Below are positions 20,701-28,699 of a DNA stretch of 64,000 nucleotides, piece by piece (position 1 is the first letter of the stretch; the number at the start of each line of letters is the position of its first letter). The translations under genes were made by a program, and so were the position numbers. Origin of the DNA: Gracilaria domingensis (taxonomy: Eukaryota > Rhodophyta > Florideophyceae > Gracilariales > Gracilariaceae). The notes under the pieces were generated by a model. It was not told the origin of the DNA and searched no databases. It saw only the letters and a list, made by a program, of their open reading frames with translations. The stretch lies in assembly GCA_022539475.1 (NCBI GenBank), contig VCMS01000007.1, positions 603,496 to 667,495 of the forward strand. The letters run 5' to 3'.

Positions 20701-21692
20701 AAGGTTACACGAGCTTGGTGATGTGTTTGGCGGTGAGCGCGGACGGCACGCGCATCATTTCGGGGCATTTTGACAACACGGTGCGGATGTGGGACGCTCA
20801 GAGTGGCAGTGCCGTCTGGCAGTCGCTTGAAAGTCACACGGGCTTTGTGAAGTGTGTGGCGGTGAGCGCGGACGACACACGCATTGTGTCGGGGTCTTTT
20901 GACGACACGGTGCGGATGTGGGACGCTCGAAGCGGCGCAGCAGTCGCGCAGCCGCTGGAAGGTCACACGAACTCTGTGAACTGTGTGGCGGTGAGCGCGG
21001 ACGGCACACGCATCGTCTCGGGGTCTAAAGATAAGACGGTGCGAGTATGGGACACTCAAAGTAGTGGCAGCGCCCTGAAGCAGACACTTGAGGGTCACAC
21101 GGACGATGTGAGCTGTGTGGCGGTGACCGCGGACGGCACCCGAATCTTGTCGGGGTCTAAAGACAAGACGGTGCGGGTGTGGGACGCTGAGAGCGGCGCT
21201 GCTGTAAAGTTATGGCAGCCGCTTGAAGGTCGCACGGAGGTGAACTGCGTGGCTGTGAGCGCGGGCGGCACGTGCATCGTTTCGGGGTCTTGGGACAAGA
21301 CAGTGCGGGTGTGGGACGCTCAGAGTGGCAGCGCCGTGAGGCAGCCACTTCAGTGTAAGGTGCTAGCAGTGGCTTTGGCAGTGAGCGACGATGGCAATCG
21401 CATCGCGTGCTACGTTTGGCGCGGACGAGAGCTATGGGCATGGGACGATGGGGCAGAAGCGTGGCAGCTCGTGGCGTGCCAAACGACTTGGCGGCGCACT
21501 GTCGATTCTCCCGAGCTCGCGTGGCCAGACAGACCGACAATCACATGGGAGCCCTGGTCGGTTGAGGTGAGCGACCGCGCCGAGGACGGCTCCCTCATGG
21601 TGCTTGGCACCTGCGAGAACCCTGTGCGAAGCGTGCTCGGCGGTGATGTGTTCTTCGATAATGATTTCCGATCGTGCCGCATCATACGCTGA
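17703..21692 (+). CDS. TIR-NB-ARC-WD40 receptor (NLR-like)
   Basis: A single 1329-aa exon with ATG at 17703. Residues 11-150 are a TIR domain (YDIFLSHAGEDK...); the Glu equivalent to the NADase catalytic residue is retained (E85 in WPMRELL). The NB-ARC ATPase follows: P-loop GAGGVGKT at 267-274, Walker B CLFLVDDIW at about 350-358, a sensor-like MVYTTRDHH, CQGLPLAF, and an MHD-like VKLHDLILDIA. A helical linker leads to a C-terminal WD40 propeller (about 880-1290) with near-identical repeats such as VSADGTRIVSGSKDKTVRVW. By analogy with plant NLRs and Apaf-1, the propeller would sense a ligand and the NB-ARC would oligomerise the TIR to make NAD-derived signals. Plants use LRRs with TIR; WD40 is the Apaf-1, fungal and bacterial choice. 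The nearly identical repeats suggest recent expansion or conversion. Confidence 0.92.
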   Translation: MENEASSPKPQYDIFLSHAGEDKETIARPLYHGLCRHGFSVFLDEESFHLGDDCPKEMDDAMQTARIGIFILSPEFVAKYWPMRELLTFVRRYERAVKEGKTPPLLVSVFYRFGTHECRDSDIFSKYANLFREHGLFKRATDAVTSLKDVLHALDVAATLWSIRNDSNADNSNRPGMTPNRESFVQMVLEQILEHHGIQKCDPVHELPVSVGGQKQQRDLYKKSNNVPPNPARLILEYDDLSTCEGHLKKVVLNKTKSRIVAVVATGAGGVGKTCALRGLADDDEVDKAFPGGILYIQLGNDAKTPDLIREVAKIVDRTGGVTLGREIKAAESTKEACDKASKWFESEKCLFLVDDIWQGNGIDSKVLSSLGLMVKRNSRMVYTTRDHHFLSRADEVLEFETKKPFSAISRRMLMNHAGFVPSTVMSDKNMRAIDFFLTLCQGLPLAFGIVGGSVLMYSRHCSPKQDAWSEFHNDILTKRKDLMDTGAEEYGKLPKIVDLSLDVLQERVLTGKFEQWFRALCVVQKQQSVPAQMLQKLWSLNTLQEAETVVESFAGVSIVQMERKDGSVFVKLHDLILDIATRRANERQETQTFFRTLVRNYISRGEQENRDGSILSIRRNTVESERRSHLENDIETCQRSERQTRDGMLTCAQFQCDETRYAAVGLLVALPQTEDITDTTTVHMSHTREARLGTEAEKVVGGLDEQLSGNLALCHAWWEAEDDGYLQDNLCRILRNATYVDELLWLLSQPQWVIQRQWRDGLYKIEQDLKHGKEVCNNNLFQHADRIEHLEMLGKAAGLSAHHVHNNRHIEEAWFQMHGRLLWHATQSELTNEFVSKMEREAPRPWLKASAGLLHQAGSGALVVVPGPGEVLCVVEEEDEIWILWKESAVLHVGRYDRRLNRYEKKRYGGPHYDIACASFLCGGHSVVTANNCKPRILVWNRETGALERCVEHMCEHHQRFLRFCANGTRIACESARDLRYSVRLFDTLSGAAVAQPLEGYTSLVMCLAVSADGTRIISGHFDNTVRMWDAQSGSAVWQSLESHTGFVKCVAVSADDTRIVSGSFDDTVRMWDARSGAAVAQPLEGHTNSVNCVAVSADGTRIVSGSKDKTVRVWDTQSSGSALKQTLEGHTDDVSCVAVTADGTRILSGSKDKTVRVWDAESGAAVKLWQPLEGRTEVNCVAVSAGGTCIVSGSWDKTVRVWDAQSGSAVRQPLQCKVLAVALAVSDDGNRIACYVWRGRELWAWDDGAEAWQLVACQTTWRRTVDSPELAWPDRPTITWEPWSVEVSDRAEDGSLMVLGTCENPVRSVLGGDVFFDNDFRSCRIIR

Positions 21693-21890
21693 CGGCGCTG
21701 GTACAGCACGCGCCTGTTTGTTTGCAACTGCATCACATGATCATGATGGAGATGATGGAGTTAATGCGCGCTCGGTCGGCGCTTCGGTCGCGACGGCAAT
21801 GCCGTCTCATGGCCGTTGCGTGCGTTCCGCACCAGGAGCTGTCCGTGTGTCAGAGCGGCCACGCGCTGGCCGTCACGAGACAGCGCCGCG

Positions 21891-22840
21891 TTAAACAGCA
21901 TCTCCGCAGAGTCGCGCCCATGACGCTTTGCAAGCAGCTCCGACTGGCCACTGCCCCCCCACCTCCCACATGCGCACCGCCCTGCAAGTCTTCCGGCGCT
22001 TTCCCGACGCGCCCACCGTCAACCCGCCCCGCGCCACGCCCACGGTGACCGTTAAGCCTTCCCCCGACACGGCCGCCGCCAAGCCATCTGCAGACATGGC
22101 CACCTTCGCCGTGATCGACGTAGTCTTCTCGCCGTCAGCATCTACGTGTCGGCACAACGTCGCGCCCACCGCCGCGCCCGCGTCGACGTCCCACACGCGC
22201 ACAACGCCATTCTTCGGGACAGATGCGGCTCGACGCCCGTCTGCGCTCATCGCAATACTCGACACTTCACAGTCGTGCTTGCCAAGCGCGCGCCGCTGCG
22301 CAACGCCGCGCACCGGCTCCCATATCACCACGTTTCTTATTGTCCCTCTATGAACTGCCCCACTCCCGTCAGCGCTCACGGCGCTGCAGTGAATCTGTTC
22401 TTTCTATTTCATGTCACTGCGGCCGTCGGTGCTGTCGCCGCTGCCCGACTCTTCAACGCTGCCCAGCGCCTCGCCGCTTCTCAGCTCTTGCCGCCGCACC
22501 GTTCCATTGCTTGCACCAAACAAGGCCACCTTGCCGTCCATGTTGACGCCCACGCAGGAGGTGTAACAAAAATGCCATGTGTTCGCCAACACTCCCGAGT
22601 TCTTCCACCCGCCGCCGCACGTTTTCGACAGCGAGCCGTCGGCGTGGTGCTGCCACACACCAAATTCGCCTTCCCAACTTGCCGCTAAGATCTCAAACGT
22701 CCGAAACCCACGCGATGCAAAGTACGAAAGATGCGACATCGATGCTGGCCAGCGGCGCGCCGTTCTGCGCGTTCCACAAGCGGATGGTCTTATCACCTGA
22801 GCTGCTCGCGCAACTCACTTTAGACACTCATTTTCGCTCC
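21891..22840 (-). pseudogene. Decayed WD40-propeller gene fragment, tail to tail with the receptor
   Basis: On the minus strand, WD40-like sequence lies in several frames. Near 22805-22700 it reads SSGDKTIRLWNAQNGAPLASI and hits a stop. It resumes in another frame at about 22700-22404 (EGEFGVWQHHADGSLS, VGVNMDGKVALFGASNGTV) and stops. A further segment at 22379-21891 has MSADGRRAASVPKNGVVRVWDVDAGAAV. The phrases match the propeller of the neighbouring receptor (VSADGTRIVSGS, VRVWD). No start, TIR or NB-ARC part was found upstream. It is best explained as a truncated relic of a related gene. A multi-exon functional gene is less likely because the breaks fall inside repeats. Confidence 0.6.
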
Positions 22841-22850
22841 CTTGCGCCTC

Positions 22851-23397
22851 CGACCCAGTTTGGCTACGAACGGCGCGTGAGCGGATTAATCTACATTGGC
22901 TGCAAGCTCTTCACGATTATGTTCACCTCCATCCAGAAACTCTTTATGACTGTGTCATGAGGCTGATGTTTGTAGCTGCTTGTCTTGTGCTCCGTTGACT
23001 GTAACTTCGGCTGAAGATTTCTTTTCGAAGCGTTGTATCGTTTCCGATATGAAATCAACTTTTCACTCTGAAACGCTTTCAACCGAAAGCGCATGTCGTT
23101 TGCGAGGTGAAACATCATCATGATTGGACAAGAAATTCGTTTCGCGAACCCACGCCACTGGTATTGTCTCGAACCAACGACTTTGGATTGCCATGCACCA
23201 AAGTCCGTCAAGGCATCCTTTCTCTCTCGTTCCATCGCTTCGGCTACTTCACTCTCTACCATTGTACCCTATACCTCATTAAACTCCGTCAGAAAGATTT
23301 CTACTCAAGATACGCTCTTCTCTCGATCTTTCTTCGGGCCCCCAGCCTTTCACCTGAGATTGGCTCAAAGGGCTTGTTCCGTCTCGAATCTTGGAAA
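22851..23397. other. Intergenic region before the HEI10-like gene
   Basis: 547 bp with overlapping short ORFs on both strands but no recognisable product. The frame upstream of the HEI10-like ATG is open, but the upstream peptide has no similarity to the family, so the start at 23398 is kept. Confidence 0.5.
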
Positions 23398-24588
23398 ATG
23401 CATTGTCTCAAATGTTGGGAGGAAGTCAGTGAGAAGACGGCCGTCTATACGAAATCATGCCATCATGTATTCTGTAAGTTTAATCCACAACATTCCACCA
23501 CCTGCAGCCTGGTTAAGCCTGACATGATATCTGTTGCCAATGCTGCCTATTGAATAGGTGAGAAATGCAGCAATGCTGCCTTCAAAATGGAGCTTTCATG
23601 CCCGTTGTGTGACACCGTGCTTCCAAAGGATGGAATCGGGTCAATCATCCTTAAGCCGGACTCGAGTGACATCAAGAAAGCCGGATCTAAGATATATGGG
23701 TTTGAGCCGGAGCAAATGTGCGAAGTGCTCAAACTCGGGCTGGACTTCTGGGTGAAACAAAAGCAAAATGAATCCCTTTTGCATGAACGTGAACTCAGTT
23801 CCACCCATCGACGGATGGCCGAGCTTGAAGATCAGAATGCAAAACTCACAAGGGTTTGTTGACGAAATCCATCATTCTTGTATACTTGATTGCTGAACTC
23901 TGACGTTGTTCCCATATGTTAAGGCGCTAAACGAGGAGCGACTGAAGAAGAACTCTGTGCAGAATGAAAAAGACGCTTTGCAAAAGACTGTTTCAGACCT
24001 CGAAGCGAGGTATGCACAGAAAGCTAGGTACGGAATCATTCCAGGTTGATTCAAACCGTACAACACTTTCTAACAACACAGTGTTTGGACAGGTCCATGA
24101 GGAAACTCACAGAGCTCTACAACGAACTTCGTCAAGTTCATCGACGTCTTGAAGCTGATCTTCGGGGTGTACGAGATGCAAACGAGTTCGAAGTTGATGT
24201 AGTCCCTGGAAGTGAGTACGAAATAAACACGTACGGAGTCAGTAGAAATATGTCTGGAAAGGAAAGTTACGGGGGGAACGGGGAAGAAGTCACAGGAAGT
24301 GGAAGGGGGTCGGAGATCATCAGAGATCGTCGAAGAACATCAGCAGACTACAATGATCGCCGTGACCACGTCGACCATGACGAAGGATCACACTCTGGAG
24401 CAAGGCGTATGTCGACTCCTGGTGATGTACTATTTAGCTTTGCAAGAAACCGTTCCCCAACGACTAATATCAAGTTGAGTGCACCCACGAAGAATGTCGG
24501 GGGTCGAGGTGCTCGTCGACGCCGCCATCACATTGATCCGAGGCCCGATGTCGAAGAGGAAGAGAGCCATCGCGACCGACGGGGATGA
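23398..24588 (+). CDS. HEI10/CCNB1IP1-like RING protein (4 exons: 23398-23473, 23558-23853, 23924-24027, 24093-24588)
   Basis: Spliced here to 323 aa. The N-terminal RING-type finger has C3, C6, C21, H23, C26, C29, C40 and C43, completed only when exon 1 (HVF plus T) joins exon 2 (GT, then EKCSNAAF). Next come the family's conserved block (GFEPEQMCEVLKLGLDFWVKQ, similar to the position-matched LAGLRPE...ALAFW segment) and a coiled coil (about 135-200). A Ser/Arg/Gly-rich tail ends SHRDRRG. HEI10/Zip3-type proteins are SUMO/ubiquitin ligases that mark meiotic crossover sites. Exon 2 uses a weaker donor (GTTTGT); exon 4 was placed after TTGGACAG to keep the coiled-coil frame. The frame stays open for 87 codons after the TGA. 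Confidence 0.8.
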
Positions 24589-24849
24589 GCGCTGAAAGCA
24601 CTCGAAAAACCGTATGATTCTTTACGTACTGAGCTGTTCTACAGTGAACAAGTATTGTCGCGAGAAATACATGAACTGCATTTCCTTCCTTCGAAAAGAC
24701 TACGGGTCTGGATAGAGGAATATCAACTGTCTCAGGAGCCATCAGGCACCCCTAGATTTGCGTCTCGAGTCTGCTTTGACGCATTCGCATTGGATTCGCT
24801 GAGGGGACGCTTATCTGCAACATTCGTCCAACGATATCCTGAGATATGA
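24589..24849 (+). other. Open in-frame extension downstream of the HEI10-like stop codon
   Basis: After the TGA at 24586-24588 the same frame is open for 86 codons, beginning ALKALEKPYDSLRTELF, until TGA at 24847-24849. It has a mixed, protein-like composition and no known domain. It could be chance, stop-codon readthrough, a recent nonsense mutation, or an unseen exon. Confidence 0.3.
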
Positions 24850-26098
24850 GGTCGTTTGAGCATAACTGTGACCAAGAACTGTCCGTTGGAAGTCTCTACC
24901 TATAACAGGACTGTTTAGTTCCGTAGCGTTGTAAGGAATGATGTGTGCCAAAGGACGCGCCAGAGAAGAGGGAAATCGCTCTGTGGAATGATGGTGAAAG
25001 TGGTGCCCAACATTGAATCGAGACTAGCATGTGATTCTTGACGTCGAATGCAATATTTATCCTAAGATGCCATCGTACTGTCATACTATCTCGAGCCCTT
25101 TCCCCTCTAGCGATTGTTGAGTTCACAAGGTGAACCAAAATATTCCCTCCTAGATACTACCTCAAGACTGGGGCTCCACCTCGCAGAGACTCGTGACGTG
25201 CTCAACAAGAAGAGGCTCATTTGGATTGAAAAAGTATGTGTAACGGGCGAAAAAGAGTCTCTCTGTCTTCACTCAATGATAGGGCTTCTCTAGTCCCAGC
25301 TTGATAAGAATCGCATTAATAAAATGGCGCGAGCGATAATCCTCTATCGTATTGCTCACGATGACCAGAAGCGCCCACCGCAACAAGGCCCGAATGGTGA
25401 AGTGAACATAACTGCCAACTGCAGTCTTGTGACGAAGAGGTGTGTGACGCCGACAGACGCGGTGAGAACCAAAAGAATGTTGCTTTTAAGCCATAAACGG
25501 TCAGTATCAACACGAGCACGCTGCTGTTTCAACAGCAACACATTTTTGACAATATCATGCGTGACTTGGTAGGGTGTCCCTTCTCCCTCGACAGCTTCGA
25601 GGGCTTCCTAACGTGCGGTCCGTTGCGAAAAAGGGCCGATACGATGTAGACATGCAGATAGACACTAGTATCGAGGGGTCCCACCCGCCGTTCGTGCACG
25701 CTTCGCAAGCGGAGGCTACTTTTCACATGTGTAACGGCTACGAACAAATGACAGCTGGCCGCTGGCACGAAACGAAAAAGAACGCTCTTTCACAGTTGAG
25801 GTGGACGTACCAATGCAAGCGGCCCATGACCATCTCCCCGAACAAGCGAGCCGTACCTGCGCGAGCTGAAGGCAAGTCTCATGCACTTTGCCCCAACTAC
25901 TTAAAGCGTTTCTCGAGTAAGAATACCGCCTCCATCGTGCCATTTTGGCAAGTGGAGTGCGATCAGACCAGATAGGGGATTCCTCGCAAGCTGGTGATTT
26001 CGGGCATTGGCTCAAAGCGTCAGGTCGCGTCCCAACGCTGGGAGAGCGTCTCTCCGACGTCGCAGTCGAACAAAAACAATAGCCGTACGCTGGTCGCC
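24850..26098. other. Intergenic interval, no confident gene
   Basis: 1.25 kb with scattered short ORFs. A 133-codon open frame on the plus strand (25574-25975) lacks an ATG start and a domain. Splice-like TAG/GT pairs occur around 25150-25280 but did not yield a recognisable protein. Confidence 0.4.
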
Positions 26099-26905
26099 AT
26101 GTCTTCTTTCGAAAGGGACGCAACGCGAAACATGACAAGCGACGAACGGATTCTGATGGACATCACGTCCGCGTCAGCGGCGGCATCTGCGCGCGCGCCG
26201 GGCACGGAGGGCATTGAACGCGAGCACGCAACAAAAGCAATGGCGGGTTCGAAAGCAAGTGAGGCGGAAGGCGGGGATGCGCGAAACGCGAACGTGGCAA
26301 GAAGCTCTTCTACAGAGTCGGGCGAAACGCCAGTGTCAGGAGAAGGCGAGGAAGGCGAAAACGAAAACCCGCTGCTGATGAGCGATATATCGCGCATGAT
26401 GGAGACAATGCACTCAAAGAACCTGATGCTGAAGAAGCTTGTACGAATGCAACAAAAGCGTTTAGAACTGCTCAAGACAGAAAACGAGGAACTGCGACGC
26501 GATGGAAAGCGAAAGGATGCGCGGCTACGAAACGCAGACGTGACGATTGGGTACCTGCAGGCGGAGGTGGAGCAGCAGCGAGCGGCGATTCAACGCAAGA
26601 CGGCGCACAAGGCGGCGATGGAAGAAGGCACGCACGCGGCGCGCGAAGGCAGCAACAAACAAAAGCACGGCGGCGACGCGACGACCAAGACCAACTCGAT
26701 GGCCAGAGCAAGCGAGAGCGCCGGACGCAAGCGCTGCGTACCGCTGCCCGCCAAGACGGCGCTCGAACGCATGGTGCGCAAGCTAAAAGGGATGAAAGGC
26801 AGCACAAGGGGCGTGACGCTATGCATCTGCACGCTCGGCAGCGCGCTACTGCTGCGCGGCGTGCTGCACGCGCTGAACAGGAACGCCGACTGCACAGACC
26901 ACTAA
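26099..26905 (+). CDS. Tail-anchored coiled-coil protein
   Basis: A 268-aa intronless protein; the frame is open upstream, but the first ATG is at 26099 (MSSFERDATRN). Residues 1-95 are disordered and Ala/Glu/Ser-rich. Residues about 98-170 form a coiled coil (SRMMETMHSKNLMLKKLVRM, then KRLELLKTENEELR). A basic linker follows, then one C-terminal hydrophobic segment (VTLCICTLGSALLLRGVL, about 240-257) and a short polar end. This is the layout of a tail-anchored protein facing the cytosol, such as an organelle tether, but no family is recognised. Base composition rises in GC along the gene, into the GC-rich block that follows. Confidence 0.6.
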   Translation: MSSFERDATRNMTSDERILMDITSASAAASARAPGTEGIEREHATKAMAGSKASEAEGGDARNANVARSSSTESGETPVSGEGEEGENENPLLMSDISRMMETMHSKNLMLKKLVRMQQKRLELLKTENEELRRDGKRKDARLRNADVTIGYLQAEVEQQRAAIQRKTAHKAAMEEGTHAAREGSNKQKHGGDATTKTNSMARASESAGRKRCVPLPAKTALERMVRKLKGMKGSTRGVTLCICTLGSALLLRGVLHALNRNADCTDH

Positions 26906-26927
26906 CAGACCCCTAACGGCGGCCGCG

Positions 26928-26955
26928 TCAAGGGTGCGCCAAATCGTCCACCGCA

Positions 26956-27003
<48 letters not shown>

Positions 27004-27356
27004 GATGTGGCGGCGGCGGCGGCGGCAGCGTCGGCCGAGATATCCAGCGACGAAAGGCGTCTGCCGGCGACGCGCGACGAGGACAGGTCGAAGGCGGTGC
27101 GCAGGCTGCCGCCGCCGTCGGCGATGGAGCGCCACTTGGCGGCCTCCGCGGCGAGCTGGTGCGAGTGGGAGATGGCGCCGTTGAGCATGTCGGCGGTGGT
27201 GGTGATGTAGCGCTCCATGGAGAGGAAGGACGACGACACGGACAGCAGCGCGGCGTGCGAGCGCGTGCGCAGCGGCGCGTGCGCCAGGTCGGACGCCACG
27301 GACGCGGACAGCGCGCGCACGACGGCGGCCGACGAGCTCTCGCCGCCGCTTCCCAT
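26928..27356 (-). CDS. Small helical protein with poly-Ala tail, possible BORC/BLOC-like
   Basis: A 142-aa ORF starting at ATG 27354-27356 (MGSGGESSSAAVV). The frame continues upstream only through low-complexity Ala/Arg/Cys sequence, so this start is preferred. Residues about 10-90 look like an amphipathic helical region (SHAALLSVSSSFLSMERYIT, then TADMLNGAISHSHQLAAEAA). The pattern is reminiscent of small BORC/BLOC-1 subunits, a weak resemblance only. The C-terminal 30 residues are almost pure alanine encoded by a (GCC)n run. Antisense frames here are also open because of the high GC content. Confidence 0.45.
26957..27029. repeat. (GGC)n trinucleotide run encoding poly-Ala on the minus strand
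   Basis: Nearly uninterrupted GGC triplets on the plus strand, read as Ala codons in the minus-strand gene. Similar in-frame GC triplet runs occur at about 27885-27912 (intron), 28077-28110 (poly-Gly) and 28675-28699 (poly-Gly). Confidence 0.85.
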
Positions 27357-27618
27357 GCTGCTTGCTGGCTGGTTGGCGGCGCGTGCTCCGCGCGGCGGCG
27401 CGGCGGCGCGGCGGCGCGGCGGCGACAAGGCGGCGCGCGCGGCGCGGCGCGGCGCGGCGCAGCAAGCGCAGCACGCGCACGTGGCCGCGCACGTGGCCGC
27501 GCACGTGGCCACGTGCGGGCAGCAAAAGAGAAGACAGCAGCGCCAATTCACGTCGCCAATTCACGCGCAATGTTTTACAGTAGTGGCGCGCGGCAGCGCG
27601 CAGCGCGCAGCGCGCAGA

Positions 27619-28075
27619 TCACGAAGATGCGCGCGACAATGCCACCGCGCTGGCGGCGACGCGCCGCGCCAGCAGCAGCCCGCGGCGGCGCTCGTTGGTG
27701 CGGCGGTAGATGGCGCACTGCGCGCGGCGCGGGCACGCGCGGCGGCAGTGCGTGCACACCCAGCGGCTATAGCGCGCGCACGCGCGCTCCCAGTCCCAGC
27801 GCGCGCACGCGCGCTCCCAGTCCCAGTTGTGTCTGCCGCAGCGCACGCGTCGTCAAAAGCAGCGCTGGTCAGTGTCCCGCCGCGCCCCGCCGCCGCCGCC
27901 GCCGCCGCCGCGCCCGCGCGCTCGCACTTACTCCTCAAAGCACTTGTGGCACACGACCTTGCGGCACGCGCCGGACGCCAGGTTGGCGCACGAGATCAGC
28001 CCCACCTTCTTGGCCGTGCGCGAGCAGATGTGGCAGAAGCGCGACGGCAGCTGCGCCTTCCTCACCGCGAGGCGC

Positions 28076-28110
<35 letters not shown>

Positions 28111-28293
28111 TGCCGGCGCGCCCCGACGGCGCTCCGCGCCGGCGGCGGCGCGCGCGCGCGCCAGGTGCGCCGCGCCCCCGCGCGCGGCGGCGCCGTCGGC
28201 AGCGCCGCGCAGCGCCACCCAGCTGAGCAGATCCAGCGGCGACTCGAAGGCGGGCACGCGGTCGCGCCGCGCGAGCAAGCACGGCTCCACCAT
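27619..28293 (-). CDS. 4CXXC R1-type zinc-finger protein (2 exons: 28293-27932, 27832-27619)
   Basis: Spliced here to 191 aa. Exon 1 (ATG at 28291-28293, MVEPCLLARRDR) holds a poly-Gly stretch, then FCHICSRTAKKVGLISCANL and CRKVVCHKCFEE, and ends GAG GA before GTAAGT. Exon 2 starts after GCGGCAG and encodes WDWERACARYSRWVCTHC, then CPRRAQCAIYRRTNERRRG. The paired CxxC motifs, the WD(W/F) segment and the CxxC-x3-C end match the zinc-finger domain of the R1/CDCA7-like group (zf-4CXXC_R1), which acts in chromatin and DNA binding. The predicted protein is little more than this domain. The 27-nt unit encoding RACARWDWE-type residues is tandemly duplicated at the start of exon 2. Confidence 0.7.
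27771..27824. repeat. 27-bp tandem duplication inside the R1 zinc-finger exon
   Basis: Two perfect 27-nt copies, 27771-27797 and 27798-27824. They keep the frame and repeat nine residues (WDWERACAR) in the minus-strand protein, between the CHKC and CTHC zinc ligands. Confidence 0.9.
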
Positions 28294-28317
28294 CGCTCGC
28301 AAGCGCGCACTCAGCGG

Positions 28318-28351
28318 GCGGCTTGTTCGCGGAAGCGCGCGAACAAGCCGC
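28318..28351. other. Perfect 14-bp hairpin between importin-11 and the R1 zinc-finger gene
   Basis: The arms GCGGCTTGTTCGCG (28318-28331) and its exact complement (28338-28351) flank a 6-nt loop. It lies 25 bp upstream of the zinc-finger ATG and about 100 bp past the importin-11 stop, both on the minus strand. It could act in 3' processing or in the promoter/leader; no test is possible from sequence alone. Confidence 0.75.
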
Positions 28352-28454
28352 GCGCTGAAATCGGATGGAACCAAATGAATCGGTGAGGTGAATTGGCGCG
28401 CGGCTGCACGCGCTGCGCCAGCCCGCCCCGGTAGCCGCCGCCGCACGTCGCGGC

Positions 28455-28667
28455 TCAGCACGCGCCGCGCGCGCGCGGCAGCACGCCGGACAGCTGCGCC
28501 AGCACGGCGCCGTCCACGGAGCGCAGCGCCGCGTCGTACGCGCCGGGCGCGGCGCGCCGCAGCGCGCCCGCCATCTCGCGCACCACGTCGCCCAGCCTCA
28601 CGCCGCGCACGTCGCCGGCGCTGCGCACCGCCTCGCGCCGCGCGCGCTCGGCCGCCCCGCCCGCCGC

Positions 28668-28699
<32 letters not shown>

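Noticed and set aside
25574-25975. 133-codon plus-strand ORF upstream of the tail-anchored gene
   Set aside because: No ATG start, no domain, and no convincing upstream exon found. It may be revisited with transcript data.
26934-28386. Long plus-strand ORFs (430 and 389 codons) across the GC-rich block
   Set aside because: Stops are rare at this GC content, so frames stay open by chance. The proteins are Arg/Ala low complexity, lack plausible starts or domains, and lie antisense to the poly-Ala and R1 zinc-finger genes.
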